Shown piece after piece: positions 20,970 to 45,249 of a stretch of 64,000 nt of DNA. The translations under genes and the position numbers were made by a program. The notes below the pieces were generated by a model. It was not told the origin of the DNA, did no database searches, and worked only from the letters and a program-made list of their open reading frames with translations. Position 1 is the first letter of the stretch. Each line of letters begins with the position of its first letter. Location of the stretch: contig CM074187.1 of the NCBI GenBank assembly GCA_037179385.1, positions 6,882,001 to 6,946,000 on the forward strand. The letters are read 5' to 3'. The DNA is from Holothuria scabra (Eukaryota > Echinodermata > Holothuroidea > Aspidochirotida > Holothuriidae).

Positions 20970-22678
20970 TCAAAATTGACGCTTACTTATTTGTTCTCTA
21001 AGCATCATTTTAGTTCTATCACTTGCAATACCCACACTACGTTTTATCACAAAACCTTTATTTTCCCAACATTTATAGCTATCTTCAGTCACTCCCATAG
21101 GCCCTTGCACTAATATATGATTACTCCCCTCATTTAAACAAACATCTGCTCTCTTCAGAAAACTTTGCATTGACATTTGATTACGCTCCTGTTCAAGTGA
21201 AATGTCTCCCCTCTTCAATATGTTACATTCAACACCGGAAAATTCTTCACAATGTTCATTAACACAACCCCTCTTCAACCAATTCTCTATAACGCTGCTC
21301 TCATGTACAGACTCATTATCTTCTATTTCCAACACTACGTCATAATGTACTCCACCTGTATTGACTAAATAAATGGCACGTTTTTCCCGATTAACTACGC
21401 TACTTAAAATACCACTTTGAGGATAACGTACCCATTTCCATGTACCATTATATTCTATAAAAGTATATATATCAGTTTCCGCCAAAAGTCTTGCAGCTGC
21501 AAATATTTCAACCTCTGTAGACCATACACTATCCCCATCCATTCCAGTAGAAGTAACATATTCTTCCTTAGTCATTATTGGTACCGGCAACTCACTTCTA
21601 CACAATGAACTTAAAATGACTTGTCTTAAATAAAAATGATTATCTTCTACCCTGTAACCAGTAATGCCAAATACCGAAAAAACAATTACCATCCCCACGT
21701 ACTTTTCTCACACGAATCGGCCTACTCTCAACTGAAACACATTTTCCTATTTCAATGGACGGCAAATCAAACTCCCCAGTTTTCACAAAAACCATGTTTG
21801 AATCTATCAACACAAGCTTCCTAAACATTTTTTCCCAACATTTATACCTATCTTCAGTCACTCCCATAGACCCTTTCACTAATATATGATTACTCCCCTC
21901 ATTTAAACAAACATCTGCTCTCTTCACATAACTTTGCATTGACATTTGATTACGCTCCTCTTCAAATAAAATGTCTCCTATTTTCAATATGTTACATTTA
22001 ACACCGAAAAATTCTTCACTATGTTCATTAACACAACCCCTCTTCAACCAATTCTCTATAACGCTGCTCTCATGTACAGATATCTTCTATTTCCAACACT
22101 ACGTCATAATGTACTCCACCTGTATTGACTAAATAAATGTCACGTTTTTCCCGATTAACTACACAATGAACTTACAATGACTTGTCTTAAATAAAAATGA
22201 TTATCTATACCCCTGTAACCAGTAATGCCAAACACCGAAAAAACAATTACCATCCCCACGTACTTTTCTCACACGAATCGGCCTACTATCAACTGAAACA
22301 CATTTTCCTATTTCAATAGACGGCAAATCAAACCCCCCAGTTTTCACAAAACCATGTTTAAAACTATCTACACAAGCTTCCTAAACATTTTTTCTCTCCA
22401 GCAGGTATCAACAACGAAAAAATAAAATGTACATGTAGATCTTTCGGAACGTATAAATAATACCTCACGATCGTCATGTTCCCTACTTTCCCCATCATCA
22501 CACCTCTGACTTTTTTGATATTCACTAGAACTTTTTTTTGTTTGTTCCCAACTCTGATATCATCATTTTTCTCCCCTTCATAACTTTTATCTTGAAATTC
22601 ACCCCCATATTTTCTTTTTCTTTGTTGCCAACCTTTCCTTTCTAAATTAAAAATCTTTGAACGGCCCTTCTTAGGCAT
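20970..22678 (-). pseudogene. Decayed, internally duplicated OTU-protease gene of a Helitron-like element
   Basis: The minus strand opens at 22678 with a basic start (MPKKGRSKIFNLERKGWQQR). OTU cysteine-protease signatures follow: VRGDGNCFF, with the Asp-Gly-Asn-Cys catalytic loop, occurs twice (about 21670-21690 and again near 22240-22260). Then EVEIFAAARLLAETDIYTF, and RAIYLVNTGGVHYDVVLE with the catalytic His (about 21320-21365). The Cys and His parts lie in different frames, and a block reading KRGCVNEH..EEF..NQMSMQS..KRADVCLNEGSN is present twice (21015-21290 and 21840-22047), so the copy is rearranged and not translatable as one protein. OTU domains are known in animal Helitron/Helentron proteins. 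No Rep or helicase domain is visible nearby. Confidence 0.7.
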
Positions 22679-22719
22679 TGTAATATTCTCCAGATAATTT
22701 TAAAATTTAAAATAACAAA

Positions 22720-24360
22720 TACGTAAGCGTCAATTTAGAAAAGAAGAGGAGAGTCCAATTAGAGAATTGCGACATCGCTTTTGGAATAAAATTATGGCGG
22801 GGCCTACATATGTTTGCTTTTATTGTGAGCAGTTATGGTATAAAGAATTTGCACTGTGGGTGAATTTAGTTAGATTTAGTGGAAATACTAATATTTGTAA
22901 GCAGGAAGAAGGTATAGATAAAGGATGGGTCTGTAAAACCTGTTTAAAATATATAAAAGAAGGCAGAGTTCCGTTATTAAGTCGAGATAATAATATGAAA
23001 ATGTATGAGATACCAGAAGAATTGAAATTACATCGTCTTGAAGAAAGGTTGGTCGCTTTGCGAACACCTTTTATGCAGTTGCGTGAGCTTCCTCGAGGAG
23101 GGCAATTTAGTATTAAGGAAAATGTTGTTAATGTCCCGTCTGATGTGGTGACAACAATTAAAACTTTACCTATAAGACTTGAAGAGAGCCAAGTAATTCC
23201 TGTCAAATTTAAGAGGAAATTAAGTTATAAAACGGCTGTTTTTTCTGAAAATGTTAGGCCTAGAAGTGTTGTTCTTGCTGCTCGTTGGCTGATAGAAAAT
23301 AAGGATATGAAGATACACAACAATGACTTAGGAAAGGAAGACACGTTTTGAAAAGGATAAACAACTTCTGGTAAGTGGGTCTGCTGCCCCTCTTTTACTA
23401 ACACCACCATTATTTGCCTACACGATGTTGAGTTCGTGCTAGGAGGGCCTGTATAATAGAGTAGTCAGGTTCCTGTCTTTTGACTCATTCAAAATGCCGT
23501 TTTGCATCGCGGAAGGATATATTGCAAAAAATGCCTGAAATAGCTTCAATTTTCTTTGAATTATTACTTCGACTACTTTCCTACCACATAGAGATCACAA
23601 ATTGAACACATCTCTTCACTAACATGGTCTAATCTCCCTCCCCCCCCCCCCCCAAAAAAAGTTTTTCTAGGGTGTTAAATTCGTAGGGTAACCTCCTTCG
23701 GCGGGACCCCCTTTAATTGGTGATGTGCTACCTTTTGTCTTCAGTGCAAAGTCATACATATCACTCATCCGTGTCCGTGAAAAACCATGGGGGTCGTCCC
23801 ATGGTTGCATTGACAGAAGAACTATATTAAAAAAACTCACAGCATGGAGCTGCCTTTAGTAGCAGCTCCCCGGTATTAGTCCCGTTCATATACGTCACTA
23901 GTATCCCTTCCCCAATTATTTCTAAGTTCAGCATTTAATCAAACTTGAACGATATTGTCTTACATAAATCATAGTGTCGAACCATCCAGTAATCAATCAT
24001 AAAGATACATTGCATCATTTTTACGTCCTATAATGAAACGTGAATACCAAAATGTCGATGTTTATAATTTATAGCTATTAGCTGCGATTCGTCTGTCATA
24101 ACATATTAACCAGACACGTTTCTTATTGCATTCTATAGCAAGGACTTTTTGTCGCTTCTTTGACGATGTCCTTTTACTACGGAAGAAAATATTGTCATTG
24201 TAGTAAGTTTATGTATGGCCATGACTCGCCATTGATGAAACGATTACCTAATGAAAGCAATAAGTAAGACAGTTCTATGAATACGAATAAACTGTCGAGT
24301 AAAAGATTCCGTAGAAGACGAATTTCATCATTCCAACAATCCGTCTGCAATATTGTAGTT
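22720..24360 (-). repeat. Right arm of the large inverted repeat
   Basis: Reverse-complement partner of 18600-20995; lacks both insertions, so it preserves the empty sites. The spacer between the arms (20996-22719) contains the OTU pseudogene. Confidence 0.8.
22767..23351 (+). pseudogene. DUF6570-type ORF, right inverted copy, frameshifted
   Basis: 194 codons: MRHRFWNKIMAGPTYVCFYC with a first CxxC, GWVCKTCLKYIKEGRVPLLS with a second CxxC, then the same DUF6570 block as the left copy. After GKE a 4-bp deletion relative to the left copy (which reads GKEIKTRFEKDEQLL) brings a stop. It is nearly identical to the left copy but inverted, and diverges from the OTU start (22678) across only about 90 bp, so in an intact element the two genes would be divergent. 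Likely role in transposition is unknown; a zinc-binding N-terminal module is suggested by the CxxC pairs. Confidence 0.6.
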
Positions 24361-24735
24361 TGGGGTGAAAAGTTTGGCCCTTTAATACGGGAAGTTGCAA
24401 CTTTCTGCTTACTATAAGTTGACCCTTATCAGCTTATGTTATGTGACGTAGACACTAAATTTAGACCGTGCACAAAGGGTCAAATTGTTGGTTTTCGGAT
24501 GAAGATTTGAACATTTCAAGACATTTCGCAACTGTAAATTTCTAGCTAAGTAGCTCGTTCGTTTCATCTCTTTGCCCTTTTCGGAAATGGAAAGTTCGCA
24601 AGATATTTATGAGCTAATTATTCTCTAGTTTGTTATAATTATGTCAGGGAGTTGTGGTGTTATCAGGAAAACGTTTAACTTATTCATCATAAAATCCATT
24701 TTTTCTCTTTCAAGTGATTTGTTCAACTATTGCAA
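24355..24735 (+). repeat. Uninterrupted copy carrying the empty site
   Basis: Same repeat as 17110-17413 plus 18566-18610, without the insertion. The pre-insertion junction is at 24664-24665 (gttatCAggaaaacg). Confidence 0.85.
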
Positions 24736-24989
24736 CTATTGCCAAATAAGGGCAATGGTTATGAGAATCGGGTAATCTGATTTTAATGATGTAGGGTGAG
24801 AATGTCTTCCCGTAAGTCTGCTTGAAAATTCATTTCAACACACCGTGTAACGTGACAATTCTGTCAATAAGTGTTACTAATAGAAGAAAAATCATTTACT
24901 TCATTTCATCCAATGGTAGTGGTACATTTTATCTGATTCTTCTGATCAAAATAGCGACTGCTATAAGGTCCCCATAGGCCTTAATTTTT

Positions 24990-26220
24990 TCAAAAGTAAA
25001 ATCATATATAGCAGGAAGATGGGGCACACATTTTTTCAATATATATTGAATTTAGCCAGGAGTCGCAATAGAGTAAAATTCATTAGCATGTTTTCAATTC
25101 CGGTTTGTAGTTTCCCCGAAATGATGCGGGATTCATCGATTGGCAGTCATTTTATCTGGTAATTTTCTGATCAAATAGCGACTGCTTAGATCCCCCTATA
25201 AGTCTGGGAAATGTCATTTTCGACTGTCTCAGGGGTCCGATTTTTCAAAATTTTCTGTTCGCTTCGCGCCAACCAACGGTGAAGTTCGGCGCAGATAGTC
25301 TTCCTAGCAGCATTTTAGTTTCAAGTGAACAATTTTTGTGCAAACAGACCCTCGAATTAGTGACTTTCTAAGACCCCCTATAAGCAAAGGTTTTGACTAT
25401 CTGAAGTGGTCAGGTTTTTCAAAATTTCCTGCACGCTTCGTCCCAACTTATGGTGGTGCTCCACTTACACCGCTTCATAGCAGAATCTAAGTTTCAAGTG
25501 ATCATTTTTTACAAAAGGAAACTCAAAATAGCGAATGCTTAGATCCCCATATAAGCCCGGGAAATGCCATTTTCAACTGTCTGAGCGGTCGGATATTTGA
25601 AAATGTTTTGTACGCTTCGCGCCAACTAATGGTGGCGCTACGCTTAGTCTTTCTGGTTGAATTTTAGTTTGGAACGAACGTGCGTTTATCTGCAATTGAA
25701 ACTTAAAAAAGCGACTGCTTGGATCCCCTTTTCAAGCCTGGGCAATGTCATTTTTGACTGTCTGAGGGGGACGAATTTTCAAATTTTCTTGACGCTCCGC
25801 GCCAACTAGTGGTGGCGCTCCGCTTTGACTGTCCTACAGGCAGAATTACATTTCTCGGGCAAAAATCTTGTGCCCCAAAAGTGAAATGCTCCCCTACGCC
25901 CCTGGAAATACTTCACTCAGGCGTGCACTGGAACAGCTGCTTGCAACATTCAGCAGGATTCCGGATTTGCGATCCTAGGATACATAGTTCAGTGGAGTAA
26001 TGAACTGAGCTAACCAGTATCTCAAAAGGGTGTTTGAATCTTAGAAAATAAAAAATTTTCTCACCAGAATTAGAGACAAATAAACCTGGCAAATGCCATT
26101 TCTAGCCATCTGGGAGGTTTTAAAATCCAAAATTTTCTTTGTACCCTCCGCGCCAACTGATGGTGGCGCTACGCTTAGATAATAAACTCCAGCCACCCCC
26201 TACAAAAGTATTCAGCCCTC
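24990..26220 (+). repeat. Tandem array of about 177-bp units with palindromic GCGCCAAC core
   Basis: Units gcgactgcttagatcccc .. aagcctgggaaatgcc .. cgactgtctgaggggtc .. ttttcaaaattttctg .. ctccgcgccaactNatggtg, gcgctccgc. Core positions 25266, 25441, 25619, 25799 and 26151 (the last gap is two periods). Same leader (gtcgcaatagagt) as 51190 and same tail (ggcgtgcactggaacagctg) as 55990. Confidence 0.9.
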
Positions 26221-26405
26221 CATAGACCCTTACCAGGGCTTTGTCCCCTGAACCCCATCAGGGGCTATTAAAGCGGCCCCCTGGACCCCAGGCTGATTGG
26301 GCCAACAGTCTAAACCCTGCATAAACATGGGCCGATTTTCCTAAATTTTTAGCCAAATCGTTCGTTCATTTCATCTCTTTGCCTCGAATTGACCATTGAT
26401 TTAAT

Positions 26406-28413
26406 CATAGTCAATATAGGCGGATGGTCTGGCAAGCTATTGTACTGTAACAAAAGCTAACGGTTCTATGTTGAGGCAGTACGTTTTCCGTGGTCACGTG
26501 GTATTCAGGGTGCACAGCTTGTGCTGCGAAGTGACTACGACTGCACGATAACCTCAGGGCTTGACATGTTGAAAAGGATCTTTTTCCAAAAATGCAACTA
26601 AAATATGAGCTTGTAAGAGACCAAATCAATAATTTTAAGTTTCACAAGAGTTGTAAGTATCAATGTCGCCTCGTATCACTTACAATTCTACTTGAATCTG
26701 GCGAGAACTGACGAAAACACCCCGTAGTTCTAGAGTAGCCTACTGTATGTACATAACGTATCACACTGAGCCCTGGCAGCAAAGCCCTGCCTCGATCGTC
26801 CCTTCGACGATCCTTGAAGGAAGGGCAATTTTTTTTTATGTAATCTTCTTCACTCTGAAATTGGTTGTGAAATCATGTTTATTTTTTACATTTCTAGGTC
26901 TATTGCCTAAATGTAGCCCGTGTTGTTGTGAACTTTCATTCGCTCAGTTTACTGTGCATGCATGACATCTAAAGCTGGCTAAACATGTAGGCATACTGGA
27001 TCCAGTGTTGTAATCGAGTCACTAGATTAGTGACTCGAGTCACCAGTTTTCAAACTTTTAAGTGAATCGAGTCACTGAACTATTTCAATGGGGAAATTAG
27101 TCCTGAATTGTATCGAGTCACTATCATTTTGAGAGGAAGTGACTCGAGTCGTGACTTGTTACAACACTGACTGGATCGTGTTTGAAGTTCATCACTCGAA
27201 AAAGCGTAACAGACTTCATAAATTGTTGAGACCTGACGTACGAAGATCAAGAGAAATTATAATTAGAGGTATGTTCCCGTTGCTAATAGGCCCAAAAGAT
27301 GTCCACTGAAATGGTCGAGTGACGGAATTATGAAAAATGACGAGATCGAAGCTGCGTAGAGCGAGAAACTTGTTTACTAAAAGTTCACGTTAAGGCGCGA
27401 TAGGCAACTTGGATCAAGCCGTAAAGCTCCGGTTGGATTGACTTACCGTGGTCGGTCGGTGATCATGTGCAGCATTGAAGCCTACGCTGTTGAACGACCC
27501 AAATCTGAATGTTCGCCAATCGTCTGTCAGTTATTTAAAAATGCCTCTAATGGACTAAAATATTCGAAGACGGTTTGTTGTAGAGGGTCGCGGTAGGTAT
27601 ATATTTTTCACTGTGGTTGAAGTTCTCGGCTAACTTGCAGTATCGGCGCCGTTGAACTTGAAGCTAACGGGCCACCGTTAGCCTGGTACACTTACCCAGG
27701 CGTATGTGAGCGTATACACGAATCCGGACAGCAAGTGATGGTCTGATTTCAGTCGGCCATAACTGGGGTCCGTCACCTTTAAATCTTTCGATTTCCTTGC
27801 ATCATGGATGGTTGTACACGAATTTGTATCTTAAATTCTCCAATTTCACTCAATATGGGGGTTTGAAATTCATGTAAGTAATAAATAAAGACGATTTTGG
27901 GCTGATGGACCCCACTAATGGCGGCCTACAGTCCCTAAAAACAAGCGCTAATCGGATTCGTCTATAGCATTGTGATACCATGAGTCGGTCAATCAATAAG
28001 CGTTGTATTCTGTGCACGTGCCATACATTTTTATGCAATGACCGACTCAATGTACTGACCGACTCAAGATACACTACATACGTGCATACGTGGGTATAGT
28101 TATAGTTACTTCGTAGCTTACAGTATATGGAGATGTCTTCTATTTTCACATTAGTTTATTGCAAAATCATCGCTTAGCATGGATTTAATATGTCTTAAGG
28201 GAAAGGCAAAACTAAAATTCTATCATTAAATATTGCAAGAGCACTATTTTCGTCAGTTTCTTTCATTGAAAGTGTACAGGACGGCGTAGACGTGTGTACA
28301 CTGAACGAAAGCTGTGCACTCTGAATACCACGTGACCTTCGTTTTTCGAGAACAATAACATCACTGCGATACTGTCAATAGCTTGCCAGACCATCCGCCC
28401 TCTATAGACTATG
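26406..28413. mobile_element. TIR element, 2008 bp, 7-8 bp target duplication, with empty site at 15.6 kb
   Basis: Inverted ends of about 45 bp (CATAGTC.ATA.AGGCGGATGG, then TCTGGCAAGCTATTG) and flanking ATTTAAT at 26399-26405 and 28414-28420. The related repeat at 15595-15660 (reverse) reads straight through this point (ttaattaaatcaatggtcaa), so the boundary is firm. Contains the small hAT MITE 27003-27169. No transposase recognised; an ORF at 27850-28149 (minus) is of unknown nature. A hAT or related superfamily is likely from the duplication size. Confidence 0.75.
27003..27169. mobile_element. 167-bp hAT MITE with GTGACTCGA repeats
   Basis: Ends CAGTGTTGTAA / TTACAACACTG, perfect 8-bp duplication ACTGGATC (26995-27002, 27170-27177). 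Interior repeats of gtgactcgagtcac in both orientations. Nested in 26406-28413. Confidence 0.88.
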
Positions 28414-28420
28414 ATTTAAT

Positions 28421-29114
28421 TCACTATGCACCGACCTAAACAATGGTCAGACCATTGACCTCCAAATTTGGTAAAAATTTACTAATTTATGGTCAGATCT
28501 AACCATTGATTGGTCAATTTTTGACCATACTATTGAGTCGGTGCATAGTTGACCATTAGAGTGCACTCTGTGGTATTGAGTTGGATTCAGCCTCTCTGAA
28601 AGAAGGATGATTATTCTAAACAGAGCGTCACCATAGGTTGGCGCGAATTGTACAGAAAATGAAGTATTCCATGAAGGGAAACCTCGTTGAATATCCTGTT
28701 TAAAAAGGCAAATATACTTCTTTGTTACAGTAGTAGAGTCCATGCTCAAAGTCCAAAAGCTATAAGTAGCTAACAGTCGTCAAATCACCTTAAAAGTATA
28801 AGACGACTTGGTTTGTCGGCACCGCAACTCGTCTAGTCGTTCGTCTTGTTCTGCAAGATTGTTACTAAAAATAGAACACGTTTCCAAATTTTACATGAAA
28901 AAACCCCAATTTTACACTCTCACGAAAGTCATATTTCCACCAAAACTTAAAAACATGAAAGAGAAGTACCATCCCTACAAATTGCACTAAACCGTATTTC
29001 GATACCACAAAGCATCTACAAGAAGATAGAAATAAAGTGCCGGAAAAGTCAGAAATTGTCATCGCGATAGTAACTGCATTAGTTGCGGTTGCCTGCAAGG
29101 CAGGCACCGCAACT
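28421..29114 (-). repeat. Intact modular repeat H1-P-H2-Q
   Basis: In reverse orientation: hairpin H1 (29114-29081, agttgcggtgcctgccttgc..), segment P (29070-28858), hairpin H2 (28849-28799, acaagacga.. / ..tcgtcttat) and segment Q (28798-28421, with an ORF MSMDSTTVTKKYICLFKQDI). The same modules at 10226-10537 and 15166-15600 are split by inserted DNA. Confidence 0.8.
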
Positions 29115-32100
29115 AACAACACAAAACAACGAAATGATGGGAAGTAATTCATGAGTTATACTATAGTGGGGGAACCATTACCTTCATTAAAACTAGGATG
29201 TCAACAGTTGATCTTTTAATATCTTTTTAAATTTCTTAATATTTTGCAGCCTGTTAGATTCTGAGAGAAGGAATTCCATAGCTTTACCCCTGTAACTGAC
29301 ATACAAAATTGCTTTTTCTTAGTTCTGGCAAATCTTTGATGAAAGGTACGTAATGCGACGCGCGAAGCGAGTCAAACGTTTTGCCTCTTTTAAACAAATA
29401 TATGTAGATATGGAGCTTGTATTACAAAAAGCTTTGGCTTCTGGATTTCCTGCAAGGAAATCTAAAGATTTCGGGGATTACTGAAGAATTTGCACCTCCT
29501 TCATATATTGGTGGCAAGTCTGAGAATGATTGCTTTTTCTAAAGTCGTCCCGACTCTCTGACAAAGAGCCGTTCGGCGAACAAAACTGTCAACTCCTAGA
29601 TTGCACGACGACTGAATCGTTGCTGCAACATAATGTTATCATAGGCCTACGAACTGACACTCTCGGATGACATTTCAAAAGTTTCCCAAACTTTATTTTT
29701 TTAGACAAATATTTCAAAATCAAGAGCTCTCATTGAAGAAAATTTGGAATTCTTTGAAGGGCTGTTTACAAAAATAGCTATAAAGCTGACGATGTCTCTT
29801 GATGATATGGTCACATATGGAAAATATCCGATTTTGTCATTTACAGAGCTCGGAAAAGTTTACCAAACTAATTTATGAACGAGAACTAATGCATTTAACA
29901 TTGCATCGCGCGCCCGAAATTTTGCTTTTTGGGGGAATTGGAAAAATGAAAAAGATGGAAGTCTGCTTCCGCCCCAGCCCCCCTTCCCCCGCTTCCTACG
30001 CCTATGCCTTCCTTTCTTCTGATACGCATGCTAGACGACTCATGGAGCTTGTTTTCTCTAACCCCCTCGTTGTAGCCATGCAAATTGGTTGGGCGGATCG
30101 CAACCGGTTTCACTTTTTAACGACGAAGCAAATTAGTCGTCCTTTAAATAAACATTGATTCGGCGCCCGTGGCTACATATCGCTGTAGAAAATACTGGTC
30201 TTCCAATTCCTTTAACATGCAATTCTCCACCACCCATTCTCCTCCCAAAACAAGTGATTTTTAAATCTCCAAGGGTAATCAGATTTGATCTGCTTTCCTT
30301 GATGTCCTATACTTTTTTTTTCTCCCTAATCCAGCTCTCTGCTACAGGACTAGCTCTCTACAAGATTACGCAGGTCAAGTTGTTACTTCTGACACCTGCA
30401 TCTTAGGCCTAGGCTATATATGTATGGAAGTATAAATCAACTAGGGTTATCCAATAACAACTCCCTTGTCAATCATCCTTGTCTCCTTGAGAGGTGGCGC
30501 TCTTCGAATAAGTTGTCTTGACCACGTCACCATCTTAGAGCTCACAAGACAGTGTGATCAGCGGCTCTCCCCATAGACACCCTCCAGGGTTGGCGGCAAC
30601 TAACCCTGAACCAGTTCCATTAACATATCATATTTTCCTATAATGAATGGGATGTTCACTTCATGCCAAAGGTAGCAGAATCTGTAGTAGCCGAAAGATG
30701 GCGCTCTCTCAAAATCATAACACACCCAGATCTCTAAACAGTATAATATTGTACTCCGTAGGTATGCGCTAACTTAGTTGGAAACGTCGACTGCTCAGCA
30801 GTGAAGCCAATGAAAGACCCCTTTAGTATTCTTTTTAGTGGCGAAAGTAAGAATTTTGAATGTAGTTGATACGCAAACACAACAGCAGGCTATGCCAAAG
30901 GTGTGCTGGGAGAGAGCCATGGGTCCCACTTTCCTTTCCCACTCAAATTAGTCTCGGTATTTCTTTGTCTTGGAAATTGCCATGTACAGCTTGTGCAAAA
31001 ATGGTATTAACCAGCAGTAGTCATAACTAATGAATTAGTACTGAAGACTGTTCTACGTCATAACCGACTTTCCAGGATCGCATGACTGCAATTATGAAAT
31101 CCACTTGTAGTTGCTCAGTTTACACTGAAACGTTCTTATATGTAACATTCGAGAGAAATAATAAATCAGATGAGCCCATTTTATTGACATTACCTACTAC
31201 TTCAGGAAATGTTTGGAGCCCTCTTGCCCCTTTGATGTCTTACTTCTGTCGTTTTATAGAGCGTCTTGACTAAAAAAAGCAACATGCCAATTGACAGAAA
31301 ACAGTCTTGACGCTCTTTAAAGCCATTTAATTAAAACAAGTTTTAATTCCAAGGGGAAATGAAGCCAACAGTGTAAGTTTTACAACAAGAAATTATTTCA
31401 CAATGACTCGTTTGGATTTACCTGAATAACTTTTAAATATGTTCACAATTTAACAGGATATAGGAGTTGAACGATTATTTTGCAACTTTCAGAATATATA
31501 TAAATTGAAATGCTAGAGGTACACTGTTATCTCTTGTGTCTTGATGATTATTCATTATTAAGGAGATAACAGCCAATGAAAACAATGAGACAACTGTGTT
31601 AATATTGAACTGTATATTTTCTGATGACAACTGCATTGCAGTATGGTCATTTAAATACCTTTAATATCTCAAGTTCACTTCTTGGCTCCACAAAAGTTTG
31701 TGATACAAACTTTCTTTCATCAACATTCTGTATAGACTATCAAACGTTTCTATTATATTCTACATGTAAGTTTGAAGCAAATATTGGCACTTGGGAAGGC
31801 AAAACAGGATGAAACAGCCAAACCGTTTGCAATATATAACAAAGTTTGATTTAAACCTGAATACACTACAATACAAGGAGTTGCTATTTGACTGGTGTAA
31901 AAAATGTAACTTTGTGTAAATCTCCTGAAAACACATAATTCTACTTTCACAAACCATTTCAATGTTCACCTCTTGGCCTCTCCATCTGTGCTAGGCCAAG
32001 ATCACTGTGCAAGTCTATACATGACTCAATCTTGATGGATGTATTTCCAAGCCCAACAATAATGGAATCTCTACCCATTAGCCAACCTCCTTTTATCATA

Positions 32101-32132
32101 CTTCTGTAAAGGAGGACTGAAAGGGATATTTT
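29115..32132. other. Intergenic, nothing recognised
   Basis: 29330-29900 resembles 14340-14700 and 57840-58240 in parts (cgcgcgaagcg.., gagcttgtattacaaaaa), an old dispersed repeat. ORF 29799-30158 is not recognised. 30150-32132 shows no gene or repeat by eye. Confidence 0.4.
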
Positions 32133-32986
32133 TTTATTCCAAGGGCAATGGATGGGCAGAAGTGTTTACCTCCAGTCCTTAGGGACTTCCCCCTTCCCTT
32201 TTTGAACCTTCAATGAATGAAACATTCTTCAGACTTAACCAAAGTATTATATTAAATTGCTAGCTGTTACCAACCTACAAGGATAAATTCATTCTGTGAA
32301 TAACTATTTGTAGTATCACACCAGAATCTACAGTTCTACACAGGAGCAAATGTTCTCAATGAAATTATTTATGGGGAATATGTGAAATGATCAAGATTGC
32401 TGGGAGACAAATTTCTGAGCAAAGTTACATTGCAGCAACTTGATGATATAAGTCGATTGTAGGAACATATCCAGTCAAATAGCAACTTGGTACAAACACT
32501 AAGCCAAGTACAGCGTTATACAAACAAGTCAGTGGAGAAAGTTTTGGAAATCTACCTTGCTATTATCTCAAAGACTAGCTAATTTTGAATTAGCAACCAA
32601 CAACATGCAGATAGCATGCTCATAGGAGAGGCAATTTTTTAAAATCATGAGATGGTGTCATGCAAAGATTCTTTCACCTGTGGTATTCTTTCATTTTCTA
32701 ACTGAGCAAATGAAAATCAAATCCATTCATACAGAAGTCTGGTTTTAGATGCACTAACAAACACAGAAATATCATTGGCTTAGTTAGTACAACTGGTTTA
32801 TCAAAAACAGGATCTTATAAAAGCATACGTTATTTTGACTTAGTGGCTAGATTCCATCAACTTGGTCAGTTTGAAAGGAGTGACTGGTTTAAAGATTCAA
32901 TTCCAGCAGGGGTTAAATAAATTGGACCCACAAAGGTGTGTGTGTGTGTGTGTAGGGGGTAGGTGAAGTAGCACAGTATCATCCAC
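32133..32986 (-). other. Hsc70 3' UTR with candidate poly(A) signal and CA microsatellite
   Basis: Downstream of the stop, a (CA)n run on the transcript strand lies at 32953-32936. The first clear AATAAA on the minus strand is at 32138-32133, giving a 3' UTR of about 850 nt. The end is not proven; less canonical signals could be used earlier. Confidence 0.4.
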
Positions 32987-44988
<12,002 letters not shown>

Positions 44989-45249
44989 TGTCTTCACCTA
45001 CACAAGGAAATAAGTTGACAGATTGATTAAATGATTAATTATTAACCATACTTTCTGTACAGCTGAGAAATGGCCTAAAAAGAGACTTCAAAGGACACAG
45101 GGCCTAGGCTTGCCATGATTAGTATGTGGAGAAAATTGACTGGGACATCGGCAATGCACTGTCACATGACCGAGTGTGAGTGCAAAAAATCACAGGCAGA
45201 GCAGGGCTCTAATTTAGAATCTGTGCCCGGAACTGAGTCATAGCTGTAC

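Larger units (their letters stand above)
18600..20995 (+). repeat. Left arm of a large inverted repeat
   Basis: Matches 22720-24360 in reverse complement, for example the stretches around 18600-18730 versus 24240-24365, 19130-19330 versus 23630-23825, and 20160-20690 versus 22850-23385. The left arm is longer because it carries later insertions: the palindromic element 19592-19931 with adjacent repeat tail (to about 20155), and 20698-20853. The outer 25 bp of the match and the full identity need alignment. Confidence 0.8.

Noticed and set aside
29799..30158. 119-codon plus ORF and its minus-strand partner
   Set aside because: The beginning lies in an old dispersed repeat and the rest shows no recognisable family or splice context.
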